A stretch of 60,155 bases of DNA, from the NCBI GenBank assembly GCA_032718475.1, contig JAUCBJ010000080.1:1-60155 (forward strand). Direction: 5' to 3'. The position numbers and the translations under genes were made by a program. How positions within the stretch are numbered: position 1 is the stretch's first letter; each line of letters opens with the position of its first letter. This document shows, in pieces, positions 22,370 to 34,299 of this stretch. The DNA is from Nemertoderma westbladi (lineage: Eukaryota; Xenacoelomorpha; Nemertodermatida; Nemertodermatidae). The notes beneath the pieces were generated by a model, which saw only the letters and a list, made by a program, of their open reading frames with translations, was not told where the DNA came from and made no database searches.

Positions 22370-22583
22370 TTTTGCGATATTTATGCGTCATAACGCATAC
22401 AGTATAAGTCGCAAGTGAATCACATGTGAGTTTTATGCGACTGAACGCAAAGTTGTTGCGATATTTATATGACATAACTCAAGTAGTTAGGTCGCTTGCG
22501 TAAAGGGTGGGCCATAACGCTCGGGAATCAACAGATACGCCTGCGTTGTACGCTTGCGATACGCTTGCGCACTTTTCACTGGG
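22370..22583. repeat. MITE-like end, complement of the 19121 sequence
   Basis: Ends TTTTCACTGGG, with GATACGCTTGCG and CAGATACGCCTGCG close inside. These are inverted matches to CCCAGTGAAAG and CGCAGGCGTATCACAAG at 19121. The interior contains GTGAATCACATGTGA, as the left element does. See the 19121 entry for the two interpretations. Confidence 0.5.
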
Positions 22584-23012
22584 AATTTCACCTTACAAAA
22601 GGGGAATTTTTAACGGCTTGTTGTGGCTAAATAATTTGAAAGTTGCAAAATCCAGCCTAGCCAGCAGTATGTAAAGTTCTTACAGGTAAACCATCTTCTT
22701 ACCAAATATCGTATGATTTGTTTGAAATTTTTAAAATTACGAGGGGGATTCCGACCTGCTAAGAAAAGTTGTTATATTAATTAAGCGATATTGCTTTATT
22801 TGCTTCGGTTGCTTTGGCAGTCAAAAAGAGAAAAATGTTACAATTATGTTAATTGGAAGTGTGAAATAAATATAGCATAATAAGATTAAAAGAGACAACG
22901 AAATAACATATCATTATGTGTATTTGAGTTCAGTATTTAAGTATGCCCTAAAGTACCTAAACCAATCCAAATAAACGTTAAATACTATTACAGTATTTTC
23001 ATATTATATTTT
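22584..23012. other. Intergenic, 3' side of the coiled-coil gene
   Basis: AT-rich, no gene recognised. It should contain the 3' untranslated region of the minus-strand gene that ends at 23013. Confidence 0.45.
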
Positions 23013-23825
23013 TCATACAATATACCTTCCCCACATTCCTCTAATCCGCTGTTTTTCCCGATCGAGTTCGCTCCCCGTTGCCCAACTATTGCCATCCAGG
23101 TCCCGGGACGAGTATTTATCTCGGAAACATTTCAATCTCATTGCGTTGAAATCGATCCGATCTCCAGGGTTACCCCGCAATCTATCCAGCGTGCTAACGA
23201 AGTGGGCTATACGCACGGGGAAATTAGCTGACTGCACGCGTAGTTTATTGTATTCTAGAATACTTGGTTTCTCCTTGGCAATCTCCCAGAATGTTTTCGG
23301 GGGTTTCTTAGCTGATCTGCGGTTACCGGGGAGTTGACTCTGTTGTAGTGACGTCATCTTGGTTACTGGGGAGATTCTAACGCGTTTATTACCTTGAGGT
23401 AGACTCGTAATAAAAACGTCTGAGCCACCTAGAGGCACAGCGGTGTACGGTCTCCTAGTTGGTCTGTCTAGTTCGCTTGGGGGCGCTGGTGATCCTCTGG
23501 AAGGGCGTCTAGGACTAGCCTTCCTCAAGGCCTCATTCATAAACGATTTAAATTCGTTGTCTCTTTTTGGGTCTCTAATCATATTTTTCTTTTTCAAGGA
23601 ATCGTTCTCCAGTTCTTTGTCCCCCGACATTCTCGCGTACAGAAGTTTTGATTCGGTTAGTTTCTTTTGGAATTTATTATAGACGACTCTTTGGTCCGTG
23701 TTGTACCGTCTTTCTAACTCTAATTTGTTCTTTTCTAGACCCCAAAGCTTTTTCACTAGACTCAACTGTAGACTCTCGTTGGCGGATCTAACAGAATGAC
23801 TTGCTTCTGCTGATGATACAGACAT
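23013..23825 (-). CDS. Unrecognised protein with N-terminal coiled coil
   Basis: I do not recognise the family. From the first true ATG at 23825 the protein is 270 residues; an upstream extension would need a TTG start. Residues about 10-60 are rich in Leu, Lys and Glu with heptad-like spacing (LVKKLWGLEKNKLELERRYN), suggesting a coiled coil. The middle is basic and Pro/Ser-rich (RRPSRGSPAPPSELDRPTRR). The C-terminal 90 residues are more evenly composed and look like a small conserved segment, ending RIRGMWGRYIV. No signal peptide or membrane segment. The frame is uninterrupted and its third-codon GC is higher than the flanks, supporting a real gene. Cytoplasmic or cytoskeletal roles are possible but unproven. 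Confidence 0.7.
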   Translation of the reverse strand: MSVSSAEASHSVRSANESLQLSLVKKLWGLEKNKLELERRYNTDQRVVYNKFQKKLTESKLLYARMSGDKELENDSLKKKNMIRDPKRDNEFKSFMNEALRKASPRRPSRGSPAPPSELDRPTRRPYTAVPLGGSDVFITSLPQGNKRVRISPVTKMTSLQQSQLPGNRRSAKKPPKTFWEIAKEKPSILEYNKLRVQSANFPVRIAHFVSTLDRLRGNPGDRIDFNAMRLKCFRDKYSSRDLDGNSWATGSELDREKQRIRGMWGRYIV

Positions 23826-26800
23826 AATCCTGAACAAATTTATAGTCTGATATTCAACCTACAGTATCATTGAGAACAAAGGCCTACAGCATATACCCTA
23901 GGCTACAAATTAATAATAATATTACATTATTGTATGATCATAAAGAACAGCAAGATCTTAATTTCTTTGTTTCAATTACATACATAGGCCTACAGTGGAT
24001 AGTGTCTACAGTAGTATAGTATTATACAGTACTCAGATAGTGGCGCACTTTGACCGCAAGCGAAAATAGTGATCTTCAGCGCTAATTGACCGCAAGTGAA
24101 ATAATGTATAGTTTATTGTTTTAGTTAGAAAACACCGCCACTGTAACCTGTTCCTTTCCCTTAATGTTTTTAATTAAATTAAACGAATTTTTAAAACCCA
24201 CTAGAATTTATTTTGTGTTTGCGGTCATTTCGCGCCATTGACTCACAGTACAGTTGTACTACAACAGTAGCTAGGCCTAGTAGAAGATTCCTAAGATTAA
24301 CATATGTTAATTAAACCAAATTGTATAGTTTGAAACAATCTGTGGTTGGAAAAGAATAGGCACGTTAGTAAAAATAAGTCACCAGCAACTAAATGCTTAT
24401 TAGATTAAATTATTATTTTTGATCAACATTTTAAAAAATTAATACATTATTATTTAGTACAAGTTCCATATTGTTCCAAAAAGTATTTAAAAAAAATATT
24501 TACAGCAGATTCTTGTAGATATAGAAGTACTTTACAGTGTGCTGACACCACAGTTACACGAACGGAAGTACTGTACTTAGAGAGTAAGTATAAAGATATA
24601 CGAAAGGGGATGCGCTAATTACAGGACAGATGTATAAATAAATCGCATTCTACAGTATAGAGAGGTGATGTTGACTTTACGCTGAGTCAGGTGAAAATGA
24701 AACTAAACATGAAGTAAATCTTGGTAAGTTGTTCTGATACTCGTGTTGTTGTTAGCATCCACTCACTGCGTTCGTCGGTAAATAAACAACTCGGATAAAA
24801 GTATAATAAAAAGTGCCACTTTATTTAGTTATACACAGCTGATGTTGCTTCAGTAGGACTGAAATAGTGTAGTTGTAATCAAATGTGGTATAAAATCATT
24901 ATATAAAGCCACATTAGTATTTTTTAGTCATTAAAATTGTAAGATTGTATTAGCAACCCAGTAGGCGTGTTTCGATACATACAGTACTGCAGGAACCCAT
25001 ACAATTTATAAATTATTTACTGTACTCTAAAACGCCCGCCAAGAATATATTACACGTTTAATTACTAATTGTCGCTAGAATGCCAAACTACTGTACGGTA
25101 GGCCCTACACAATTAAATAACAATTATAACTACAGTATACAGTAGGTCGTGTAGATTTGAATAATCTGGCAGCCCCAATAATTGCCTTAATTTCAGATAT
25201 AAGTTTAATCTACTGTAAATGTTCGTGTTGACTTCGTACAGCCAGTAAGAATCTCTTAGAATGACAAATGTTCGTTAAATTAGTAGCAAAAACATACAAA
25301 TACAGCCCTCCCAGCCAAAAAAATCGATGAAAAAAAGGAATTTATATTTTCAAAAAAAAGGAAAAAAAGGATAGGATGCAGTTCAGAAAAAGGACAAAAA
25401 GGATCGGATACGGTTCAAAAAAAGGGAAAAACTGAATTGATATTATCTTTAAAAAAGGACAGTAAACATTATATTTCATTAACCTTATATATATAGGCCG
25501 ATTAAGAAACGTCACTGTATGTTTCTAATTTTCACCTTTTTGCCTAGTTATCAGAGATGGTTGAATTCGGCCTATTGATGGCCATTGATAGAGGTTTATC
25601 AAACGCTTGTAAATAGAACTTTAGTTTGAAAGAAATATAAGGCCCAAAAACTTTGGTACGGATTTCTGGTCGTGGCTACATTTATATAAATAACAAAAAT
25701 ACTTTTAGACTCAATTAAAATTCATCCATCTCCAGGGGAAAACGGATGCAAATAATAGGTGATTATGAGCAAAAATGAAACTATAACCCTTGTTATAGGC
25801 TTTACTTTATTGTTTTGGTTAGAATAGACTACCACTGCAACTAGTTCCTTTCCCTAAATTAAAAAACAACAATATTAATTCACCAAGGCGGGTTTTGTGT
25901 CAATCATAACATATCCCCCCCTCAGAAAATAAATAAATTTAGTTCCCTGAACTGCTACATTTTTATGGTAACTTAGCTTGTGATTTTTGTCAAAATAAAC
26001 ACTCAAAACAAAAATCGGCATTATTATGCCCGTCAATCTCTGTTATAACCTTGTCAATATCAACAGCAAGCTGAAGTTGATCTTCTAAACCAAAAAAAGA
26101 GGAAAAAAATGTGTGAAAATGGACAAAAAAAGGAAAAAAGGAAACGTTCTAAAAAAAAAGGAAAAACAGGAAACGTTTTAAAATAAAGGAAAAAAAAAGG
26201 AAAAAAGGAAACTCTGGGAGGCCTGCAAATATAAAAAATATGAGGACCACCACAAAAAATGGCTATGAGTACAGTAGGCCTACCGGTAACGAACCCAATT
26301 GTACTTAATTTAGAGTGTCTGTTAATGAACCGACTCCCCTCTATCGATTCGGGTGAAAAGGTAATACCCACCGTAACGCGAAGTTGGGTAACTTACAGTA
26401 GGTCAGTGAGGTATTAGCAGCACCACGGCAACCAACCCCCCCCCCCCCCCCCCCCCCACCTTAGAGCTGCAGATTAATATAATAGTTGTTGCCGTGCTCC
26501 ACAAAAAATTAAAAACTAATTTTTCGCTCGAAAACTTGAAACCAATTCAATTCTGAATTTTCAACAAAATATAATCATATAGTTTTACGAAATTGTACAG
26601 TTTTGCTTCCCTATTTTCCGCTGGGAAAGCCATTCAAAATGTTTGTTCTTAAATTGTTACTTTTCGCTCGAATACAGTATACCCCAAAATCGGGAAAAAA
26701 AAGTAACCCATAGGATTGCATTGTTTGTACTTTTTTCGGTGAAGAAAGCTAAATAAGAAAATGTAAATATTTTTAGTAGAATTTCATAAATTGTATTTCA

Positions 26801-27239
26801 TTTGTTGGACGAGTTACGTTACGAAGTAGAAAATGTTTGCACGTAATTTGAGCAAAATCCATGCACACACTCAAAAGTTATTGCAACTTTGATGTCAGAA
26901 AGTAATTACGCAAAAAAAATACGGAAAATAGGAGGCCAAACTGTCCCTATAGAGTTAAAGGGTGGGCAGTTCGTGCACCTGTTAAGGACAATAATAGGCC
27001 TTACAGTAGCAGTAGTTTTGACCTAGGTACTGTAGGCCTCCGTACAGTACACCATAACAGCATGACCTACTACTGTACAACAGTAAGGTCATGCTGATAT
27101 GGTGTACAGTAGGCCTTGCAATGCAGAGGCGTATAAGAAATTAATTTCCATAAAATGACAGCCTGAAAATGCCGTTTTTTATCGCAATAAATTAATTAAC
27201 TGCTTGTACAGTAGCTTCTCGAAGGCCACACGCACATCA
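23826..27239. other. Intergenic with dispersed and purine-rich repeats
   Basis: Copies of the dispersed TTATTGTTTTGGTTA / CACTGTAACCTG repeat lie at about 24110-24165 and 25795-25860. Strings of AAAAAAAGGAAAAAAGG occur at about 25310-25455 and 26090-26215, and a poly-C run at about 26437-26458. Around 27045-27115 the sequence folds back on itself (ACAGTACACCATAACAGCAT against ATGCTGATATGGTGTACAGT). No gene recognised. Confidence 0.5.
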
Positions 27240-27259
27240 GTTTGGCAAATTTATAAACT

Positions 27260-27874
27260 TTTGACAGACTTGATGTGTAGGCCTACCAAGTTTAGTTGCA
27301 TTTCATCGACGTTTGATCGAGTTATTAACGTTTAAATATTGGCACAATAGAACACGTTCGTGGGGACTTCGCGCAGCACGTAGTCGGCAAGCCTTGGCAT
27401 ACGGTTCATATAGAGCAAATGGGGCATGTCTAGTTTGGACCCCATATCCCATGCTATAAATGTATTCATTCGATATACAATCATATGTTAATCCGCTAGG
27501 TGGTGTCAAATTGTTATTCTGCAATTTCGTACTTACCAGTGCACCACTGTACAGCAGTACCGTACCGGTAGGCCTATGTCATTACTTCTGAGTCTCTAGC
27601 GGATCCCCAATTAAATGTCTTAACTTTTCAATTTCGTAAAAGATAGACTTCATGATTCTCTACAGGCCATCAAAATTTCAGCTCAGGAAAATGAGGCCTT
27701 CCCGAGAAATTTAACATTTTCTAAAAACCACATAATCTGTCGTAGCTGACGTCAGACTGCATGATTTTTCACCAAACTTTACAAACTTTCTAAACTTTCT
27801 CTCTACTACTTACCTACTAAGTTTGGTTCAATTCCGAACGAGCGATGCCGAGAAATTCGCGTTCAAACATTTAC

Positions 27875-27907
<33 letters not shown>

Positions 27908-28010
27908 AGACGGACAGACAGACGGACATGCCCCATTTGCCCTATATGAACCGTATGCAAAGGCTCGCCGACTACGTGTCTCGCCCCACAACAGACACAC
28001 CGATTGAGAT
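27260..28010. repeat. Two overlapping copies of a dispersed repeat, one segment inverted
   Basis: TACCAAGTTTAGTTGCATTT (27287) and TACTAAGTTTGGTTCAATTC (27816) are in the same orientation, and a third relative lies at about 35440. The segment CATGCCCCATTTG...GACTACGTG at 27926-27983 occurs inverted at about 27375-27430. Between them is a CAGA/CGGA tetranucleotide run (27875-27927). The open frames over this region follow the repeat and do not look like genes. Confidence 0.6.
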
Positions 28011-28069
28011 AGTGGTACCGGTATCCTACTTGTGTAGGCCCTATGCTAAGCTCGCTTACTTTCTTGGAT

Positions 28070-28970
28070 CGCCCCACAAGTTAATTGCAAATAGTAAATT
28101 GTTAAAAATAATTTCTGGAAATGCAACCATAATTTTTGGTGCTATTTTTGGTCCTCCTAGGACGAAAAGTACAAGTAAAAAATGCCAAGCTAAAACATGT
28201 TTGTTTGGTTTGATAATTCTGAACGCATACGGGTTTTCGAGGTCCCTGATAACGATGAAACTAGTTATAAATATTTCTGGTAATGTAAACCCAATTTTAG
28301 TGCCATTCTTGGTGCCCCAGAACGAAAAGTACAAAAGTACTGCAGCAAAAATTTAAATTGTTCAATTTTGCCTTTGGTTGAGTAATTCTGAAGCTACAGT
28401 ATACTGGTTTTCAGGGTCGCTGATCAGGATACAACTTGTTAAAAATCATTCGTGGTAACGCAAGTATTGTTTTTGGTGCTTGTCCGGTGGGACGAAAAAT
28501 ATGTACTGTACAAGTATCATAAAATTTCAAAAGGTAAAAATATAATTTGGTTGGATAATACGATATTTTAGAGTGTCATATTCGTGATCAGCGTCCCAGA
28601 AAACCCATAACGTCTTAAAATCAGGTTGATTTGGTAATTATTTTTTTATTATCATATTTTGCTAGGGGCCTAATTGTATTTTTAGTGCCGTGCATTGACA
28701 CATCCAAAAATGCCCTAGTCAACGTACGATATATTTCAGTGTCATACTGTATTCGTGATTAGCATCCCAAAACCCATATGGTCATACAAACAATTTGATT
28801 TTTTATCATCACATTTACACAAACTTGTCTTTTTCGTGCACCAGGGGGCACATTCAAAATTACCAAAAATTATCTCGAATGTTATAATTGAGTTCTATAA
28901 TCGTGATCAGCATCCAAAAACCGATAGGACGGCAAATAAATTAAATTTAATGGCCCGTAAACACCTTTGA
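28070..28970. repeat. Diverged tandem repeat, period about 175 bp
   Basis: Blocks such as CTGATAACGATGAAACTAGTTAT (28243) and CTGATCAGGATACAACTTGTTA (28418) are spaced about 175 bp apart. They are followed each time by a line like TTTTGGTGC and GGACGAAAAGTAC. Four or five heavily diverged units are visible. It may be an old satellite or a decayed element. Confidence 0.5.
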
Positions 28971-29179
28971 AAATTTTAGCCCATAAAATTTTAGGAAAAG
29001 TCACGAAATCTCGGTTTTCCCAACAAACCTGATACAGATGAATTATAAAATTTTTTCTAAACTTTATTAACCTCGCTGGCGTAAATAAAATACCTCGAGA
29101 CAATTGAAAAAGTTATAAATAATAATTAAATATATATTATTTTTTTTTATAATTTTTTTTTCTGAAAAATTTAATTACT

Positions 29180-29239
29180 GGGGGGGGGGGGGGGGGGGGG
29201 GTGGCGCCTAAAAGTTCGTATACCCCCCCCCCCCCCCCC
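29180..29239. repeat. Poly-G followed by poly-C (potential hairpin)
   Basis: About 22 G residues (29180-29201), a 21-base spacer, then about 17 C residues (29223-29239). The two runs can pair with each other or form a G-quadruplex or i-motif. Run length in an assembly is unreliable. Confidence 0.75.
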
Positions 29240-30261
29240 GGGTGGGCGGGTGTTGAAAAACCACGCTAAGCATCTGCATACACTATAATAAATATACCCT
29301 CTCAATTATTTTTTAAAGAAAGCTAAAAATAGTCACTTAATGTACGGGATGGTGCCACTGTAACCAATGATATTTTAATAGGATACTGTTTTGAGATGGA
29401 AACTAACGGCGCTATTATACGCGTTTGGCCTATTAAGCCTCAGTATAAATTACAGAGCTCGTAATGGGCGACGTTATAAATAAATAATTATATTTCTAAC
29501 ACGATCTTCGTGTTTGGTGAATGGTGAGCGTATTCGTTTCAAGATAGATATTAATTTCCTTAACAAATTACGCGATTCCAAAATTTGTATATTAAATAGT
29601 TAAAAAGGACGTCTAGAACATCTCCTACAATACCTGAATCAATGCTCTGTATATTTGTCTTGTATACTTGTATGCCTATATTATATAGCACCGATATCGC
29701 ACATAATACACAGGGTACAAGTACATCCATTAGGATCTGTTTGTTATACGCGCTTTTTAACCGCGTAATTTACAAATTTTGGAATTTCGTAATTTTTTAA
29801 TATCTCACACCTTTAGACCATTAAGCTCGCCATCCACAACTTGTTACCATACCAATGTTAAATAACAGCTGACACTAATTTCACTCCTCCCTCTCGTGTT
29901 AGTAACTCGAAGTTCGTGTAGAATTCTTGTATTTTTCATGTCCCCTAGGAAACACGTACTAACTCAACACAACCCTATTAAAATATAGTTTATTTTGTTT
30001 TATAATTAATATCTCCTGACAGCAAAACTCGAGCTGATTAATTTGCAATTCTCCTTGTTTCTCTTTAACATACTTCACTTGGAGGCCGCAGTAAGACCGA
30101 GGTTTGAGATAGGAAAAGTGGTGCGAGCCACAAAATCTTAGTGAGCCTTTACTTAGCTGTATTATTAGCTGCTTACTTTTATTTAAAAAATAATATAATT
30201 ATCGCTGGGCAAAATAAGTTACGACCGTTAAGGCAGGTATTACGCACAAAGTCTGACCACT
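29240..30261. other. Intergenic, nothing recognised
   Basis: No gene, RNA or clear repeat seen on either strand. Confidence 0.5.
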
Positions 30262-30488
30262 CATTTGCAGGGCGGTCCACCAAGAACTATACTCCCCAAG
30301 GGAAACTGGTACTCAATTAGCGAACATTTATGGGCATATAGCATAGATGAGCTCGGGAGTCCCTTTAAACCCTTCATACCGAAACTAAAACAACCTGGAT
30401 GCCATGCAGGGATTGAACCCACGACCTCCTGAGTCAGAGCTGTGAAGTCAAGGCAACGGATTTAACCACTATGCCAAGGTTGGCCGGG
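30262..30488 (-). mobile_element. tRNA-derived SINE
   Basis: On the minus strand the head reads TTGGCATAGTGGTTAAATCC, with an A-box-like TGGCATAGTGGTTAA at 30462-30476 and the perfect B-box GGTTCAATCCC at 30409-30419. The body contains GGACTCCCGAGCTC and GAGTACCAGTTTCCC. GAGTACCAGTT is shared with the other SINEs at 34056 and 34949. The 3' end is not clear and no target-site duplication was identified. Confidence 0.65.
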
Positions 30489-32146
30489 GATTTAAACATT
30501 CCGAAAGAAGCTTGGGAAATACTACCGGATACTGAGTATTGTATGACTGTAATATTATACCCAGCTTGTTCCTGTTGGCCCATCGTGGGGCGAGCCATAT
30601 CATTATATGATGCGTTTGGACGGTGTGCATTTTTTATCATATTGTAAGCTGAAAACTGGCCTGCATGAAGACTACCTAGACCAAAATGTTTAGTAGTACT
30701 GTAAATATAAATGTAACATTTATATCATTTAGATTTGAGATTGACAGTCCTGTGTGGCAATTGTTATGTATTTTTAAATTTGTTACTAATTTTACAGGAT
30801 TTTAATATGATTGCAAATAGATTTATCATAATACTTCACAAAATCTGGACGGCTTTTCACGCACAGACCCAAGCCGATGATATAAAGATCACTTCATAAT
30901 TATTTGCTGGCATTGATTTTTCAATCCAATTTTAAAAAAAAAATTAAAAATTAAGAATAACTGTTAAATCTCCGCGAAATTAGCTCAATAATGATTCAGC
31001 AATTATTTTTGTATTGTTCAATCATTATAGTCAATAAATATTATGTGTAAAGAAGATTAATTTATTTTTATGTACTTTGTGTGTACAAATATTTAATTAG
31101 CTTGACCTATACCGCAGACTACATATTATATAGAAATCCTAATAGATTCTAATAACCATTTATACTAAAATAATTGGAATATAAATAGCCAGTTATGTCT
31201 GTTTGTCATATACGGTATTTAATTATACATGACTACAATAAATGTGTGTGAATTATGAAATACCACCGCTAATAATATCGCTCGAAATGTTCGATCGCGT
31301 TTTAAAATCGCGTTTTTGAATATTCGAAAATCAAAGGTATATCAAACCTAAGTAATTTTTGGATGTAAAAATGTTTAGGTTAGTTTGAAAATACAATACA
31401 GCTATTATATGAACTGGTCATCATTTAGCGTTATTTGTTTTCGGCGCAAATAAAACGAATTATTTTCCCCACTTCACTCACACATTGCAACTTGTTTCAG
31501 CAACAAGTTGCTCATTGTTGTGGAAATTTAGATTATCGAATAAACCCAAAATAGGAATAGCTTGTAAAAATGCGAAAAAAAATCGCCGCAACAAAGTTGC
31601 ACGTGAGAGTAAGCCTTCAGCGGGTCTCGGGGTTTGTTTGCAGATACTATTTTTGAGTTCGGCAAAAATAAGTAAAAATCAATACAATAAATTACACCAC
31701 AGTAATAATACGCAAACAAATTTTGCACCGAAAAAAATAAACAAAACTACAAAACATGATTTGTAAAAACCTTTGAATTTCGAACATGGAATTTTATGAT
31801 CCATAAATCCAAAAAAGTATGCTATACCGTTAGTCTAGAGAACTGTTAGTTAAATGTCACATATAGTAGTTAGTTAGTTTAGATTCCTAACTGTAATGTT
31901 TGCTACCCAATTCATAATAAACACGACAACGCCTTGCCTATATGCACAAATTAGCAAGTAATAATTTCAAAGATTAAAATAAAAAGTCATTAGAGACCTG
32001 CCAGTTTATAACATTTACAAACAATGCTGCACGAGGACACAAGGAATGGATTTATCATTTATATTGTCCATCAATCTCTACTGGTCATCAGTTTGTGAGA
32101 GAATATTGCCATATAAATCAACCATATCTATTAAAGTTTAATCCTC
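30489..32146. other. Intergenic, nothing recognised
   Basis: AT-rich. A Lys/Asn-rich open frame at 31485-31766 has no domain and simple composition. The last part should contain the 3' untranslated region of the minus-strand gene that ends at 32147. Confidence 0.5.
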
Positions 32147-34050
32147 CTAGGTCAAACATGATGTCGCTTTATTTAATATTAATAAGTTCTGCTGGTATAG
32201 TTCTCTATGCGATTGGTTAGGAAACAACTTCCCATTATTAGACCGCCGAGTCTGTATTCTAGAACTAAACAACTTCTTGCGTAATTCCAAGTCTGACGGA
32301 GTCGAGAGAGCCGATTTCCCGGGCCCTAAAACCCCGAATATATCGCGGCGTTCCCTCCATCGCGTAAAAACGGCTCGGTTGAGAGCCGCGGAATCCTTAG
32401 CGAACAACTCGCCGGGGGGCAGTCGGTCGTTGGGCGGGACGCCCCGGCACAAACCCTCGACGGCCGTCGTCAGTCCGGAGTCAGCCATCCCAGGACTGCA
32501 TCCCGCCTCCAGGAACACAGCGGGTGGGGCGAATCGCTCGAGATGGCTGGTCTCGTCCGCCACGGGAGCCGTTCGAGTCTCCGCGACTAGAGCAGCCCAA
32601 TCAACGTCCAGGATATCAACAACAACTGGTTTAACCTCGACCTCCTCTGTCGCGGCGTCTCTTTTACTCTTGAGAGTTGTTTCCAACTCTTCGTCGCTGA
32701 TTTCCTCCAAGTCTTTATTATCCCGGTGTCCAGACTTCCCGTCTCTCCCTCTACTGCGTCCATCGCGACCACCACTGCGTCCATCGCGACCGCCACTGCG
32801 TCCACCGCTGCGACTATCGCCCCCGCTACGACGACGCAAAGGGGACAGCTTCAGATCGCCTCGTCTGACCCCGGAGCGGCCCCCCAAATCCCCCCTCCTG
32901 TCGTCCCGTTTACGGTGATCCCCCCGGCCCCTCCAAGGGGAGCGACTCCGAATCCTAGTTCTCGAACCACTGCGATGTCCCCTACGCCTATCGCGGTCAC
33001 GCCCACTTCTATCCATTTTATTGTCCCTGTCAACTTTATTGTCCCTGTCCGACCTCTTGTCCCTTTCTCCCTTGGTGTCTCTGTCTCCTTTGTTATCTCT
33101 AGTCCCCTTGGTTTCTTTGTCCGATTTACCGTCCCTATCCGATCGCTTATCACCCCGTTTATCGTCTCTCTTGTAGTCCCGCCCGCTACGTTTATCCCGA
33201 CTTTTTTCTCTCCTACTTCGCCCCCCTTTTCCGTCTTTGTCGCGTTTGTCCCTCCGTTTGTCCGACTCTAGACGTTTCTTATAGCCGCTCCTCTCACGAC
33301 TGTAATCTTTCTTCCCCCTGTCTCTGTCACCTTTCCCGCCCTCTCGAGTTGACTTACTGCCTGCAGTTTTATCTTTGCTTTTCTCTTTTACTTTATCCTT
33401 TATAGACGACGTATCATCTTCAGTCTTATCCACAACAGGCTCATTATCAACCTCCACGATAATGCCTACATCAATCTCTTTCCCACCCTCGGCATCCTGG
33501 GTTTGCTTTGGAGTTTCTCTGCCAGGCGATTCATCCGCAGTTTGCAGCTCATCCTGAGTTTCCAAAGAACCGTCTGCGACGTCGTCAACAATAGCGTCAG
33601 CAACATCGTCAACATCATCTGGTTGAACGTCATATTCTTCATGCTCTGCTTTTTCTGGTATTTTATCATCTTCAAAAATACAATCAACAACTTTGGCAAT
33701 GGCGTCGGGGTCCTCTGTAAGAGAGATTTCTCTTTCTATATTTCCCGAACTCAATTTGTAGCGATTACAAGAATTCACGTCAATCCCACTGTCTACTTGA
33801 CTTTCGACCTCCACTGTAATCGTTTTACTCTCATCGGCAGGTTCTTTAACCACTTCGTAGTCGATTGATTCGTCATCTAGGACTCGACTAATAACTTTAT
33901 TGGGGTCCGGGGAGTTTCGCTTCGAATGTTTCTTAGACGTCTTTGAGGATCGCTCTCGCTTCTGTTTGCTTTCCTCCGGAACTCCCTTCTCATCGACGAC
34001 GTCTTTCTTCCCGCTTATCGCTCGTTGTTGCTCATTGTTGCTCGATGTTG
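32147..34050 (-). CDS. ZC3H13: ZC3H13/Flacc-like m6A-writer subunit, C-terminal exon
   Basis: An open frame from 34069 to 32147 with no ATG in its first 400 codons (the apparent start at 33853 is a GTG inside the frame). The true N-terminus must therefore lie on an upstream exon. A plausible 3' splice site, TTCATCAG, lies at 34058-34051. The first part is acidic. Next comes a long Arg/Asp/Lys/Ser-rich tract (KSRDKRSGRDYKRDDKRGDK and a run of RSGGRDG repeats), then a conserved tail starting EEISDEELE and DILDVDWAALVAE and ending near LRKKLFSS. That acidic-helix plus DVDW tail is what I recall from ZC3H13 and Drosophila Flacc. These proteins bridge the METTL3/14 catalytic core to WTAP in the nuclear m6A methyltransferase complex. 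The CCCH zinc finger of vertebrate ZC3H13 is not seen and may be upstream or absent. Confidence 0.72.
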
Positions 34051-34055
34051 CTGAT

Positions 34056-34290
34056 GAAGGCGGGGTAGCTCAGTTGGTTGAGCGCCGGGCCTGCAATCTA
34101 ATGGTTGTAGGTTCAGCCCCGCCAGGGTCCACTCAGCCTTTCATCCACTGGGGTCGATAAAATGACTACCAGTTAAATAACTGGGAGCAAATCTTGGGAT
34201 AGGAGTAGCGCCCACCCCTACCCTCGGGTAGCAGCTATCGAAAGAGGAGCCTTCGGGTCGCCTCCGGCTTCGGCCGACTATTTGCTTGCT
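34056..34290 (+). mobile_element. tRNA-derived SINE, copy 1, at the edge of the ZC3H13-like exon
   Basis: The head GGCGGGGTAGCTCAGTTGG with A-box TAGCTCAGTTGGTTGAG and B-box-like GGTTCAGCCCC is clearly tRNA-derived. The body holds TCATCCACTGGGGTCGATAA and GAGCAAATCTTGGGATAGG and ends CGGCTTCGGCCGACTATTTGC. The body line TCATCC...GGGGTCGATAAAATGA.TACCAGTT resembles a conserved central domain of invertebrate SINEs, from memory. Copy 2 is 0.9 kb away. The SINE sits inside a GTTG/TCATTGTTGCTC microsatellite that appears on both sides (34021-34050 and 34300-34400). Confidence 0.85.
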
Positions 34291-34299
34291 TGTAGCTTG

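Noticed and set aside
26060-26371. Phe-rich minus-strand frame
   Set aside because: Translation of AAAAAGG strings; low-complexity DNA.
27823-28356. 177-codon frame with DRQTDGRTD repeats
   Set aside because: Spans a CAGA/CGGA microsatellite and dispersed repeats; a very common false prediction in invertebrate genomes.
32277-33271. Plus-strand Ser/Pro/Arg-rich frames opposite the ZC3H13-like exon
   Set aside because: Antisense reading of Arg/Asp/Gly-repeat codons; no domain.
33851-33853. Start codon for the ZC3H13-like gene
   Set aside because: It is a GTG inside a longer open frame; the true start must be on an upstream exon.
34059-34130. Functional tRNA gene (and the same at 34952-35020)
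   Set aside because: Head of a repeated SINE with a conserved non-tRNA body; the anticodon stem pairs poorly.
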